Assembly: GCA_937888775.1 (NCBI GenBank)
Contig: CALAQT010000242.1
Location: 1-50,727 of the forward strand
Direction of reading: 5' to 3'
From: an uncultured Actinomycetes bacterium
Lineage (GTDB): Bacteria > Actinomycetota > Thermoleophilia > Solirubrobacterales > Solirubrobacteraceae
DNA: 50,727 bases
Each line of letters opens with the position of its first letter. Positions within the stretch are counted from its first letter, which is position 1. A model generated the notes under the pieces. The model had not been told where the DNA came from. It did not search any database and saw only the letters and a program-made list of their open reading frames with translations. Both the position numbers and the translations under genes were made by a program. This document shows, in pieces, positions 1-7,974 of the stretch.

Positions 1-69
1 CGGCGAGCCGGGTTCAGCGCGGATCAGCGGCGGCGAGCCGGGTTCAGCGCGGATCGGCGGCGGCGAGCC
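1..69. repeat. 30-bp tandem repeat at the window edge
   Basis: Two copies of a 30-bp unit (1-30 and 31-60) differ at one base (A at 26, G at 56), and the first nine bases of a third copy follow at 61-69. The second copy contains the stop codon of the minus-strand gene ending at 44, so the repeat covers its 3' end. The array may continue to the left of the window. Confidence 0.8.
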
Positions 70-577
70 AGCGGCCGAGCGCGTGACGGCCGACGACCGT
101 GACCTCGCCGTCGGCGGCGATCCAGTCCCGCACACGCAGTTCGCGCACTAGCCCGAGCGCATCGTTGGGCCCGGGGCCGTCGCCGTGGGAGGCGAGCGCG
201 TTGCTGCCGGGCTCAACCGTCCAGCGATTGGATTCCAGCGCAGCCAGCGCCAGTCCCTGCTCGTCGGTGGGGAGATCCAGCGGATGTGGCCCGGCGCTGC
301 TGAGCGGATCGTCGCTGGCAATCGGCTTGCGTGGCTCCGGCATGCGCGGCTCCGGGGTCGGGGAGGGCGCGCTGTCCTGCGGTCCGGCGGTCTGGGACCG
401 CAGCCATTGGCCGGCGCCGTCGAGCCATTGCCTGGCCCGCTCCGGGTCCACGCCGACTGACCCAGCGATGTCGTCAAGGTCGATGTGCGCCATGTCCTCC
501 ACCGACCGGCTGACCTCTCGCGCGATCGCGCGGATCATCTCTTCAAAGCTGTCGCGATTTCCGTCGTCTCCAAACAT
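44..577 (-). CDS. Hypothetical acidic protein, 177 aa
   Basis: I do not recognise this protein. The N-terminal ~70 residues look like a helical acidic domain with an HTH-like stretch (DDIAGSVGVDPERARQWLDG). A Pro/Ser-rich linker follows at about residues 70-110, then a C-terminal domain ending in WIAADGEVTVVGRHALGRWL. The N-terminal part could be a regulatory or DNA-binding domain, but there is no firm family match. The ATG at 577 was chosen; an in-frame GTG at 595 would add six residues. No convincing Shine-Dalgarno precedes either. Codon use is typical of the window, which supports real coding. The 3' end runs into a 30-bp tandem repeat, so the last few residues may vary between relatives. 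Confidence 0.6.
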   Translation of the reverse strand: MFGDDGNRDSFEEMIRAIAREVSRSVEDMAHIDLDDIAGSVGVDPERARQWLDGAGQWLRSQTAGPQDSAPSPTPEPRMPEPRKPIASDDPLSSAGPHPLDLPTDEQGLALAALESNRWTVEPGSNALASHGDGPGPNDALGLVRELRVRDWIAADGEVTVVGRHALGRWLAAADPR

Positions 578-740
578 CTGACAATCATCCCACACCGAGA
601 TGCTCGGCAGATGAGAATGTGATCCTCATGTACGTGCCGGCGCTGAGGGAGCTCGGACTCGCCGAGCTCGAGCACTACGCCCGCAACAACCGCATGCGCG
701 CGATCGGCGCAGCGCGAAGCATCGAGCACGGGCGGGCAGC

Positions 741-1145
741 TCAGAGCGCCGTCGCCAGCTCGACCAGTGTTCCGAATGGGTCACGGACGTAGGCGACGCG
801 CTGGCCGTGCGGCTTGTCCTGCGGCTCCGCCAGGGCCGTGCAGCCGGCCTCCAAGGCACGGGAGTGGGCCGCGTCGACGTCCTGGGCGACCAGGGTGATC
901 TAGAGGTTGAACGGTTGCTCGGAAAGCGACGCGTGGCGCACGCCGCCGTCGAAGTTCTTCTCACCCAGCGCGTGGGTGGCGAACGCGAGCTTGGTGGGGC
1001 CCGTGTCAAGTTGCGCGTAGGACCCGTCGGGCGCAGCGAACTCGGCGCGCAGACCGAAGGCCTGCTCGCAGAAGGTGCTCGTGGCGGCGAGGTCCTCGAC
1101 GTACACGATCACCCAGCCGAGCTTCAGTGTTGATTGCACTGTCAT
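741..1145 (-). pseudogene. VOC (glyoxalase/bleomycin-resistance fold) protein interrupted by an amber codon
   Basis: Reading from the ATG at 1145 gives a normal VOC N-terminal half (LGWVIVYVEDLAATSTFCEQ). An in-frame TAG at 900-902 (codon 82) stops translation after EQPFNL. The same frame then continues open for 53 codons to the TGA at 741 and encodes the expected second half: ITLVAQDVDAAHSRALEAG, then GQRVAYVRDPFGTLVEL. At the stop position the family normally has an acidic residue or similar (PFNxEI), so a single GAG-to-TAG change explains the break. The gene starts 3 bp after the stop of the AraC-like gene upstream, so the two were probably an operon. As it stands the product would lack the second beta-alpha-beta-beta-beta module. 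A sequencing error is the alternative. Confidence 0.8.
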
Positions 1146-1148
1146 GGG

Positions 1149-1743
1149 TCAATCCTGGCGCACGCCGAGCGCCGTGTCTTGGAGAAAACGGCCATCGGCT
1201 GGAACTGGCGCGGCCAGCGGCGGCTGAGGATCGATCACCAGCGACGGAGGCACGCCGGCCAGCGCCCGGCAGTCATTGGTGAAGTGCGCCTGGTCTGCGT
1301 AGCCGGCGTCGACTGCAACGCGCGCCAGATCATCTCCGGCCCGGGCGGCGTCGAGCGCTCGCCAGAGGCGCAGGACGCGCGAGATGGGCGAGCGGATCTG
1401 GATGCCCTTCGAGCGCCGCTGCCTGCTTTGCCCGCTTGCTGTCGAGCACCGCTTCGACGGGCGCGCGGGCATCGAGCACGGCCTCGCCCGACACCCCCAG
1501 CAGCGCGGGGACGGCGCCGGGCCGCATACGCGCTCCCACGACATGCACCCCGGGCGCAAGTGACACGAGAAACGCCGTCATGTTGGCGCCGACGAGCTGC
1601 GCGCCGGAGCCCTCGATCCACACGACATCGATGCACCCGTCCGGCAGCACCCGCGTGGTAACAGCCTCCAGCGCGTGGCGCTCCCAGGTACATGCCAGCC
1701 ACGGCACGAGGGCCGGCGGCAGAGCGTGCTCCCGGTAGCTCAT
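1149..1743 (-). pseudogene. AraC-family regulator with internal deletion and frameshift
   Basis: From the ATG at 1743 the frame encodes a DUF6597-like sensor domain (MSYREHALPPALVPWLACTW, then LPDGCIDVVWIEGSGAQLVG, then GARMRPGAVPALLGV) down to about 1410. The C-terminal half of an AraC DNA-binding domain (RVLRLWRALDAARAGDD, then DAGYADQAHFTNDCRALAG) is in another minus-strand frame, from about 1400 to the stop at 1149. Only about 15 codons separate the two parts. Intact relatives have a linker and the first HTH here, so some 60-70 residues are missing as well as the frame being lost. The remnant spans about 198 codons against about 270 for the family. Its former target was probably the VOC gene immediately downstream, which is also broken. 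Confidence 0.75.
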
Positions 1744-1809
1744 CTCGCCAGCGTACGCCGAGCGCCGCGACACAGCGCTCGCTGAACCGGCGGCTCGCCC
1801 GGCAGTAGC

Positions 1810-2625
1810 TCAGAACAGCCCGAACACGCGTCGGGCGTTGTCCTCCAGGTACAGGGCGCGCGTTTCGTCGTCGAGCCCCAGCGCGTCGAGTCCTGCCAAA
1901 GCCTTGGCGTGGAAGATCATCGGGTAGTTGGTGCCGAACAGGACCTTGTGCCGACCGCTGCGCGTCCTCATGTAGTCGACGAGCTCCGTGGGCAGCCGCG
2001 CGGTCGTATAGGCAGAGGTGTCGATGTAGACGTTCTCATGCTTGCGGCAGATGGCGATCATCTCCTCCGTCCATGGATATCCAATGTGGCCGCCGACGAT
2101 CACCAGCTCTGGAAAGTCGATCGCGACCTGATCGATGTAGGGGATCGGACGGCCGGTCTCGGACGGACGCAGCGGTCCGGTATGCCCGACCTGGGTGCAG
2201 AACGGCACGCCGAGCTCTACGCAGGCCGCGTACAACGGGTAGTAGCGCCGGTCGGTGGGCGGAGCGTCCCAAAGCCACGGAATTACGCGCAGCCCCTTGA
2301 ACCCCAGCTCCGTGACGCAGCGCCGCAGCTCCCGGACTGCCGCCATCGGCCGCTCCAGGTCGACCGCGGCCAGGCCGGCGAAACGGTCCGGGTGGGCGCT
2401 GACCCACCCGGACACCTCCTGATTGGAGATCAGCGCTCCCTCACGCAGTCCGTGCCAGGCGCTCAACAGGCCGAAGCCGACCCTGCCCTGATCCATCGTC
2501 GTCACGGTCGCCTCGATCGGGATCTCCTGACCGGGCACCTGACCGGTCCAGCGGCGCAGCGAGGCGAACATCTCCAGGTCCGAGAACCGTTGCGTTGGGT
2601 GCTGCATCCAGGCGTCGATCGTCAT
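1810..2625 (-). CDS. Amidohydrolase-family (amidohydrolase 2 / ACMSD-like) protein, 271 aa
   Basis: This is a TIM-barrel metal-dependent hydrolase of the amidohydrolase 2 type. The start MTIDAWMQHPTQRF is the family opening. Later motifs are GFKGLRVIPWLW, the central CTQVGHTG, the strand VIVGGHIGYPW and the C-terminal FGTNYPMI followed by NARRVFGLF. The usual N-terminal HxH metal pair is not present (DAWMQH instead), and the late Asp of GxDYP is Asn, so metal binding may differ from classical ACMSD. The ATG at 2625 was preferred over one 18 bp upstream because it begins exactly at this opening. The substrate cannot be told from sequence. It is a stand-alone gene divergent from the helicase gene, 85 bp away. 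Confidence 0.8.
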   Translation of the reverse strand: MTIDAWMQHPTQRFSDLEMFASLRRWTGQVPGQEIPIEATVTTMDQGRVGFGLLSAWHGLREGALISNQEVSGWVSAHPDRFAGLAAVDLERPMAAVRELRRCVTELGFKGLRVIPWLWDAPPTDRRYYPLYAACVELGVPFCTQVGHTGPLRPSETGRPIPYIDQVAIDFPELVIVGGHIGYPWTEEMIAICRKHENVYIDTSAYTTARLPTELVDYMRTRSGRHKVLFGTNYPMIFHAKALAGLDALGLDDETRALYLEDNARRVFGLF

Positions 2626-2695
2626 CGGCCCAGGGTGCCACAACGCGTACGGACCCGGGGCTGCGCACCGGCGGGTCCCCGTCCCGGTGGGCCGC

Positions 2696-2701
2696 TAGCG
2701 T
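2696..2701 (+). promoter_or_regulatory. TANNNT -10 box for the helicase gene
   Basis: TAGCGT lies 9 nt before the ATG at 2711 and no Shine-Dalgarno is present, consistent with leaderless transcription. See the related boxes before 5522, 17481, 24837, 28458, 30945, 38762, 41358 and 48126. Confidence 0.45.
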
Positions 2702-2710
2702 AGGACGCCG

Positions 2711-4882
2711 ATGGAGCTGGTTCCCGCGCGCCCGAATGTCGAGCTGAGCCATAACCGCGATGGCGAGCCCATCGTGGTGATGGCATTCCCCTACGACCGG
2801 GCGATCGTTGAACTGGTGCGCACGATTCCCCATCGGCGCTTTGACTGGGACCGACGCGAGTGGTCAGCTCCGGCGGAGGACTGGACCGCGCTGAAGGTCG
2901 CCGAGCTGCTGGAGCGCTACCCGGAGCTGAGCGCGAGCGGCGAGGTGGTTGGATGGCTATCGGGCGTGCGCCGGCGCTGGATCGGTTACGTGCGCACGGC
3001 CCGCCACGACGGCCGCGGCTGGTGGGTGCTCGACACCAGGGCCGGCCCGGTACCCGAGGCGCTGCGCGCCGGGGCGGTCGAGCACGAGGGCAAGCTGCTC
3101 GTGCCGCTCACCCGGGCGGCGGGCGAGGCGCTGCGCCAGCAGCCCTCCGCGCGGCTGGACATCGCTGCCGAGCGGTGCCTGTCGATCGTCGAGGTCGGCG
3201 ATCAGCCGGCTCCGGCGCGGCTCGTGTTCTTCCGGGGCGTGAATGGAGAGCAGCTGCGGCTCGAGGTGATCTGGGATCCGGACGTGGGCAGCGCGTTCGA
3301 GCGTCTTCCCGGTGCTGAGGGGACCCGGGCCGTGCCGCTCGACCCCTGGATCTCGGAGCCGTTGGATGCGTTCATCGCCCGCCACGACGTGCAGGTCACC
3401 GGCGTTGCACTGGAGGCGCTAGAGGGTCTGCGGGCGCAGCGACGCCAGGCCGCCGATGCGATCCGCCGCTCGCGTGCCGCCCACGCAGATCCGATCGAAC
3501 CGGCCGCCGCTGTGCTGGGGGGCGAACTGGCGCCGTTTCAATGGGCTGGAGTCCGCTATGCGCTGGAAGCGCGACGGGTGTTCATCGCCGACGAGCAGGG
3601 GCTCGGCAAGACGGTCGAAGCGCTGGCGGCCCTGGAGTCCGATGGCGCCTACCCGGCGGTGGTTGTGTGCCCGGCGTCGATGAAGCTCGGCTGGCAGCGA
3701 GAGGCCGAGCGATGGCTGCCGCATCGTTCGGTGGCCGTCGTCCAGGGACGGGGTGCGGTGCCGCCCAGCGGCGAGATCACAATCCTCAACTACGAGATCG
3801 TCGCCGCCCATCGCCACGCGCTGGCTCGCCGCCGCCCCCGAGCGCTGGTCATCGACGAATCCCATTACTGCAAGAACCCGCGGGCCAAGCGCACCCAGGC
3901 TGTGCGCAGCCTCGCCAACGCGGTGGCTCCCGACGGGCTGCGGCTCGCCCTGACCGGGACCCCGGTGCTCAACCACGCCGACGAGCTGATCGCCCAGCTA
4001 CGCGTGATCGGGCGCCTGGAGGACTTCGGATCGGGAGCGCGCTTCTCGGCGCAGTTCCGCGGTCAGCTCAGCGAGGAACGGCTGCACTGGCATCTGCGTC
4101 GTCACTGCTTCGTGCGGCGGCTCAAGTCGGAGGTGCTGCCCCAACTGCCGGCCAAGCGCCAGGTGGTGGTGCCCGTCGCGCTCACCAACACGGCCGAGTA
4201 CCGCCTGGCCGAGGAGGACGTGATCGAGTGGCTGCGCTCGCAGCCGCTCGATCTCTCCGAGCTCAACGCGCGGATCGCGGCCACGCTGCGCGCCGAGCGC
4301 CTGGCTCAGCTGGGAACGCTGCAGCGCCTGGCCGCGCGCGGCAAGCTGGCGGCGGCGCTTGCCTGGATCGGGGATTTCCTGGCCTCAGGGGAGGCGCTGG
4401 TCGTGTTCGCGCGCCATGTCGAGGTGCAGCGCGCCGTGCTGGCCCGGTTTCCCGGCGCCCTGCATCTGCTAGGCGGGGACTCTCTGGCCGAGCGCGAGGC
4501 GGCGATCGCACGGTTCCAGAACGCGGACGGCCCGCCGTTGATAGTCGGTGCCACGCGCGTCGCGGCGCAGGGGATCACGCTCACCCGAGCGTCCAACGTG
4601 GCATTCCTGGAGCTCGAATGGACGCCGGCGATGCACGATCAGGCCGAGGATCGCTGTCACCGGATCGGCCAGCGCGATGCGGTCACCGCGTGGTACCTGC
4701 TGGCCGCGGAGACGATCGACGAGACGATGGCCCGGCTGATCCAGAGCAAGCGCGCGATCGTCTCAGCGGTCACCGACGGGCGCGACCTGCACGGCGACGG
4801 ACTGGTGGAAGCCGTGGTCCGCGAACTGCGCGACGGCCGGCCGTTTCAGCACCTACGGGCGGTCGCGACTTCGAACGGTTAG
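2711..4882 (+). CDS. SNF2-family DEAD/DEAH-type helicase (SMARCAL1/HARP-like), 723 aa
   Basis: This is a superfamily 2 ATP-dependent DNA translocase. The Walker A motif is DEQGLGKT at residues 294-301, the Walker B box is DESH at 382-385 and is followed by YCKNP, and motif III is LTGTPVLN. In the helicase C domain VGATRVAAQGITL leads to the arginine-finger motif HRIGQR at 650-655, which is diagnostic for SNF2 proteins. The N-terminal ~250 residues (RRFDWDRREWSAP, then a second wing) resemble the HARP-like/substrate-recognition part of SMARCAL1-type annealing helicases. No methylase or nuclease gene lies next to it, so a role in fork remodelling or general DNA repair fits better than restriction. 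It reads off a TAGCGT box with no obvious RBS and is followed by a repeat-bearing non-coding stretch. Confidence 0.88.
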   Translation: MELVPARPNVELSHNRDGEPIVVMAFPYDRAIVELVRTIPHRRFDWDRREWSAPAEDWTALKVAELLERYPELSASGEVVGWLSGVRRRWIGYVRTARHDGRGWWVLDTRAGPVPEALRAGAVEHEGKLLVPLTRAAGEALRQQPSARLDIAAERCLSIVEVGDQPAPARLVFFRGVNGEQLRLEVIWDPDVGSAFERLPGAEGTRAVPLDPWISEPLDAFIARHDVQVTGVALEALEGLRAQRRQAADAIRRSRAAHADPIEPAAAVLGGELAPFQWAGVRYALEARRVFIADEQGLGKTVEALAALESDGAYPAVVVCPASMKLGWQREAERWLPHRSVAVVQGRGAVPPSGEITILNYEIVAAHRHALARRRPRALVIDESHYCKNPRAKRTQAVRSLANAVAPDGLRLALTGTPVLNHADELIAQLRVIGRLEDFGSGARFSAQFRGQLSEERLHWHLRRHCFVRRLKSEVLPQLPAKRQVVVPVALTNTAEYRLAEEDVIEWLRSQPLDLSELNARIAATLRAERLAQLGTLQRLAARGKLAAALAWIGDFLASGEALVVFARHVEVQRAVLARFPGALHLLGGDSLAEREAAIARFQNADGPPLIVGATRVAAQGITLTRASNVAFLELEWTPAMHDQAEDRCHRIGQRDAVTAWYLLAAETIDETMARLIQSKRAIVSAVTDGRDLHGDGLVEAVVRELRDGRPFQHLRAVATSNG

Positions 4883-4942
4883 ACGTGCTCGCTCGATCAA
4901 AGGGAGCGGCTCTTGCCCGGCGACCGGCTTTCGCCCGACGAC

Positions 4943-5083
4943 CTAGGCGCGGCTTGGCGTTCGCGGCCCCGAGGAGCGCGGCTACTAGGCGCGGCTTGGC
5001 GTTCGCGCCCCGAGGAGCGCGGCTACTAGGCGCGGCTTGGCGTTCGCGCCCCAACGGGCGCGGCTACTAGGCGCGGCTTGGGC
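4943..5083 (+). repeat. 41/42-bp tandem repeat with TTCG-loop hairpins
   Basis: Four units start at 4943, 4985, 5026 and 5067 (periods 42, 41 and 41; the last is truncated). Each begins CTAGGCGCGGCTTGG. Units 2 and 3 contain GGCGTTCGCGCC, a perfect stem GGCG/CGCC closing a TTCG tetraloop; unit 1 has one extra G in the right arm. The array fills the ~235 bp between the helicase stop and the convergent cold-shock gene. No gene is seen in this stretch; it may act as a series of terminators. Confidence 0.8.
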
Positions 5084-5118
5084 CTGCGGACCGGTGAAGG
5101 TCAGCAGGCCCGCAAGCG

Positions 5119-5322
5119 CTATACCAACCGCACGTTGGCGGCCTTGGGTCCCTTGTCGCCGGCCTCGGCGTCGTAAGAGACCTTCGCACCCTCGGCGAGC
5201 GAGCGATAACCGTTGCCGATGATCGCGGTGTGGTGGACGAACAGGTCCTTGGACTGGTCATCAGGAGTGATGAATCCAAAGCCCTTATCGTCACTGAACC
5301 ATTTCACGGTTCCTGTAGCCAT
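5119..5322 (-). CDS. Cold-shock domain protein, 67 aa
   Basis: This is a CspA-type single OB-fold nucleic-acid chaperone. It has the family length and start ([18 protein letters not shown]), with RNP1 as KGFGFI at residues 13-18 and RNP2 as LFVHH at 27-31 (usually VFVH). The C-terminus ends [10 protein letters not shown] as in most actinobacterial Csp proteins. A strong Shine-Dalgarno GGAGGAA lies just upstream of the ATG. The untranslated leader contains a TAGCCT box at 5373-5378, giving a leader of about 45 nt, shorter than the long thermosensing leaders of enteric cspA. It is transcribed alone, convergent with the helicase gene. Confidence 0.95.
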   Translation of the reverse strand: MATGTVKWFSDDKGFGFITPDDQSKDLFVHHTAIIGNGYRSLAEGAKVSYDAEAGDKGPKAANVRLV

Positions 5323-5372
5323 TGTTTCCTCCGGCGTTGATGCGTGCTGCGAACGCGGAGATTGCTAAGCAA

Positions 5373-5378
5373 AGGCTA
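5373..5378 (-). promoter_or_regulatory. Candidate -10 box of the cold-shock gene
   Basis: On the minus strand TAGCCT lies about 50 nt upstream of the cold-shock ATG. No good -35 is visible at 17 nt spacing, so the assignment rests on the box alone. Confidence 0.3.
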
Positions 5379-5521
5379 CGAGCGCTGGCACTAACGGACA
5401 CTGGGCGAATGCCCAGCCTGATGCGGGAAGCTTAGCAGCCCTGGCAACAGATGACGCTCGGCTCGCTCTCTGGCCGCCCTCGGCCACTCCGGTAGGGCCG
5501 CCGAGAGGTAAGCTGCAGCGC

Positions 5522-5860
5522 ATGGATCCGCAACGGGCGCGAGAACTGCTGGCCGGCGAGCGGGCGCGCATCGAGCAGGCTCTCGCTGCGCTCACGGGCG
5601 AAGGCCCGCTGGAGGGCTCGGGTCGTAGGGAACCGGGCGACGAGGACTCCGAAGACCTTTACCAGGACGAGTTCGACGCCGGTCGCACCGAGGGTCTGCA
5701 CCGCGATCTGGCCGCGCTGGAGCGCGCCGAGGGGCGCCTGGAGGCCGGGAACTACGGCCTCTCGGTGGAGAGCGGCCAGCCGATCCCCGACGGTCGCCTG
5801 GAGGCGATCCCGACGGCCGAGCTGACCGTCGCGGAGCAGGAGCGCGCCGAGCGGCGATGA
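5522..5860 (+). CDS. DksA/TraR-like protein lacking the zinc-finger cysteines, 112 aa
   Basis: The architecture is that of short actinobacterial DksA/TraR-family proteins: a helical coiled-coil N-terminus (MDPQRARELLAGERARIEQA), an acidic middle (GDEDSEDLYQDEFDAG), then RDLAALERAEGRLEAGNYG and the finger region. In zinc-binding members the finger reads G.YG.C..CG.PIP..RLEA.P....C..C. Here all four cysteine positions are replaced (NYGLSVESGQPIPDGRLEA, then LTVAEQER). The scaffold is well kept otherwise, so this is a zinc-free variant rather than a decayed gene. Action on RNA polymerase through the secondary channel is family knowledge, not shown here. TAAGCT lies 7 nt before the ATG, the leaderless pattern. 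Confidence 0.8.
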   Translation: MDPQRARELLAGERARIEQALAALTGEGPLEGSGRREPGDEDSEDLYQDEFDAGRTEGLHRDLAALERAEGRLEAGNYGLSVESGQPIPDGRLEAIPTAELTVAEQERAERR

Positions 5861-5988
5861 GCCTGCCCGTCGCGGGCGCGGAGCTGACGATCGGTCAAGC
5901 GTCGTGAGCCCTCAGCCGGGGTCGTCGGCGTCCCGGCAGTGCAGGCCCCGGTGGCTGCAGCCCCGGAGCATTGCGCCATCATGCCCGG

Positions 5989-7395
5989 ATGGAATTTCGC
6001 GCTGCGGTCACCGCCGCAGTCGACGCTCTGGAGCCCTACCTCCGCGCCGCCGAAAGCGGGCACGGTCCGGCGGTCGTGTTGCCGGCGCTGGGCGCGGTGT
6101 CGGAGTCGCTGGAACTCCGACGCTGGATTCGGGAAGGGGGAATGGACACGGTCGCCCTGGGGCGGTTCCTGGAGTCCTATCTGGCGCTCACCACGCGTGT
6201 GGGCCACCCGGCCGAGCTTGCCCACCAGGTAGCGGTGCCTGACGTCCCGGCCGCGATCGGCGATCTGGTGCACGGGATCACCAACAACCCGATGGGGATC
6301 TACGAGATGGGCCCCGCCGCGGCGACGATCGAGGTCGAGGTCGTGGCCTGGATGCTGGCGCAGATCGGCTTTGACCCGGCGGCGGCCGGAGGAGTGCTCA
6401 CACACGGCGGCTCGCTGGCCAACCTGACCGCGCTGCTCGCCGCTCGGGCCCGCGCCGCGCCCCAGGCCTGGCAGTGTGGGGCGCCGTCTGACCTCTCGCT
6501 GCTGGCGACGCCCGCGGCCCATTATTCGCTCTCGCGCGCGGCGGCCATCCTGGGCCTCGGCACTGACGCGATCGTCGCGCTGGCGACCGACGATCTGGAT
6601 CGTCTTGACCCGGCGAGGATGCACGAGGGCCTGACCGCGTCCCGCACGGCCGGCCGGCGGCCGTTCGCGCTGGTCGCGGCGGCCTGCGCTACCGGGACCG
6701 GGTTGCACGACGACGTCGCTGCGGCGGCCGCCTTCTGTCGAGAACACGGCATCTGGCTCCACGTCGACGCCGCGCACGGGGCGTCGGGACTGCTCTCGCC
6801 GCGCCACCGGGCGCTGCTGGCGGGGATCGAGCAGGCCGACTCAGTGATCTGGGACGCGCACAAGCTGCTGCGGGTCGCCGGCCTATGCGCTGCCGTGCTC
6901 GTGCGCGACGCCACCGCGCTTGACCACGCCTTTCAGCAGCAGGCCAGCTATCTGTTCTACGACCGCGACAGTGAAGGCGTCGACCTGCTCTCCCGCACGG
7001 TCGAATGCACGAAGGCGGCGCTTGGGCTCAAGCTGTTCCTGGAGCTCGCCGCCCGCGGAGAACGTGGCCTCGGCGACGACGTCGCAGCTCGCTATGACGT
7101 GGCGCACGAGGCGTGGGAGCTGTTGTGCACACACGAAGCGTTCAGCTGCCCCTATGAGCCGGAGACCAACATCCTCTGCTTTCGCGCCGACGGCGACGAC
7201 AACCATCAGCTACTAGTGCGTGATCGGCTGATGGCCGCCGGCGACGTGCATCTCAGCTCGACGCTGATCGGCGGCCGGCGCCACCTGCGGATCGTCGTCA
7301 ACTCGCCGGCGACGACGCGGTCGACGCTGGAACGCACGATCGAGCAGATCGCCGCGTGCTCGCGGGCGATACGCGATCGACGCACCCGTGGCTGA
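5989..7395 (+). CDS. PLP-dependent group II decarboxylase (diaminobutyrate/glutamate decarboxylase-like), 468 aa
   Basis: This is a fold-type I pyridoxal-phosphate amino-acid decarboxylase. HGITNNPMGIYEMGPAAATIE and GVLTHGGSLANLTAL are the substrate/cofactor loop motifs. HVDAAHG near residues 258-264 supplies the PLP-contacting Asp, and the Schiff-base lysine is K292 in WDAHKLLRVAG. The closest recognisable type is L-2,4-diaminobutyrate or aromatic-L-amino-acid decarboxylase, so the product would be an amine, but the substrate cannot be fixed from sequence. The ATG at 5989 (MEFRAAVTAAVDALEPYL) was preferred over an in-frame TTG at 5971. The 3' end overlaps the GTG start of the damaged DUF2461 gene by 8 bp, implying an operon. 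Confidence 0.85.
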   Translation: MEFRAAVTAAVDALEPYLRAAESGHGPAVVLPALGAVSESLELRRWIREGGMDTVALGRFLESYLALTTRVGHPAELAHQVAVPDVPAAIGDLVHGITNNPMGIYEMGPAAATIEVEVVAWMLAQIGFDPAAAGGVLTHGGSLANLTALLAARARAAPQAWQCGAPSDLSLLATPAAHYSLSRAAAILGLGTDAIVALATDDLDRLDPARMHEGLTASRTAGRRPFALVAAACATGTGLHDDVAAAAAFCREHGIWLHVDAAHGASGLLSPRHRALLAGIEQADSVIWDAHKLLRVAGLCAAVLVRDATALDHAFQQQASYLFYDRDSEGVDLLSRTVECTKAALGLKLFLELAARGERGLGDDVAARYDVAHEAWELLCTHEAFSCPYEPETNILCFRADGDDNHQLLVRDRLMAAGDVHLSSTLIGGRRHLRIVVNSPATTRSTLERTIEQIAACSRAIRDRRTRG

Positions 7396-7913
7396 GACCG
7401 AGCCCATGTGCGCTTTCGCCGGCTTCGCTGCCGAGGCATTCGACTGGTTGTCCGGTCTGGAGCTCGACAACTCCAAGCACTACTTTGCCGCGCACCGCGC
7501 GCAATATGACCACTCGGTGCGCGGCGCCCTGGAGGCGATGCTGGAAGAGCTCTGCGAGGAGCTTGGCGGCCACGTGAAGCTGTTTCGCCAGCATCGCGAC
7601 GTTCGCTTCTCGTCCGACAAGTCCCCTTTCAAGACGACAACCTACGGTGTCATCACCCAACGACCCCAAGGCCAGGCGGCGCTGTATGCCCAGCTCTCCT
7701 CGGCGGGCCTGTTGGCGGGAACCGGATACCACGTGCTGGCCGAGGATCAGCGGATTGCGGCTGGCGCCCGGGCCCGACGACATCGACCGCCGGAGCGCGC
7801 TCGCTCACGCCCGGCGCACCTGGGCGGCCTGCGCGCCGATGAACGCCTGGCTCGACCGCCAGGTGGGCGAGAGCGAGCTGCCGGCGGTCTCGCGCTACCG
7901 GACCAAGGTCTAG
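7388..7913 (+). pseudogene. DUF2461-family gene with internal deletion and frameshift
   Basis: The first frame from GTG 7388 (or ATG 7406) encodes the DUF2461 start: CAFAGFAAEAFDWLSGLELD, then KHYFAAHRAQYD, RQHRDVRFSSDKSPFKTT and AGTGYHVLAEDQ. At about 7750-7765 the frame is lost. The family's C-terminal end (HARRTWAACAPMNAWLDRQV, then SELPAVSRYRTKV) continues in another frame to the TAG at 7911-7913. The segment of about 50 residues that normally lies between them, with the conserved arginine-rich PRGF/LRRK region, is absent. The total is about 175 codons against 210-230 for the family. The first frame can stay open to 7978, giving a product with a nonsense tail. The function of DUF2461 is unknown. 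Confidence 0.75.
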
Positions 7914-7974
7914 ATTTGCGTGCGCCGGCCGTCGCGGACCTGCTGAGGACGGCTATCTTCAGCATCCGAGCGCG

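Noticed and set aside
628..792. Small plus-strand frame starting MYVPALRELGLAELEHYA
   Set aside because: It looks weakly protein-like but has no Shine-Dalgarno, runs into the VOC remnant on the other strand and is not recognisable.
3541..5070. Long plus-strand open frame of 509 codons
   Set aside because: It overlaps the SNF2 helicase gene in another frame, is Arg/Gly/Ala-rich and has no domain; it results from GC-rich codon use.
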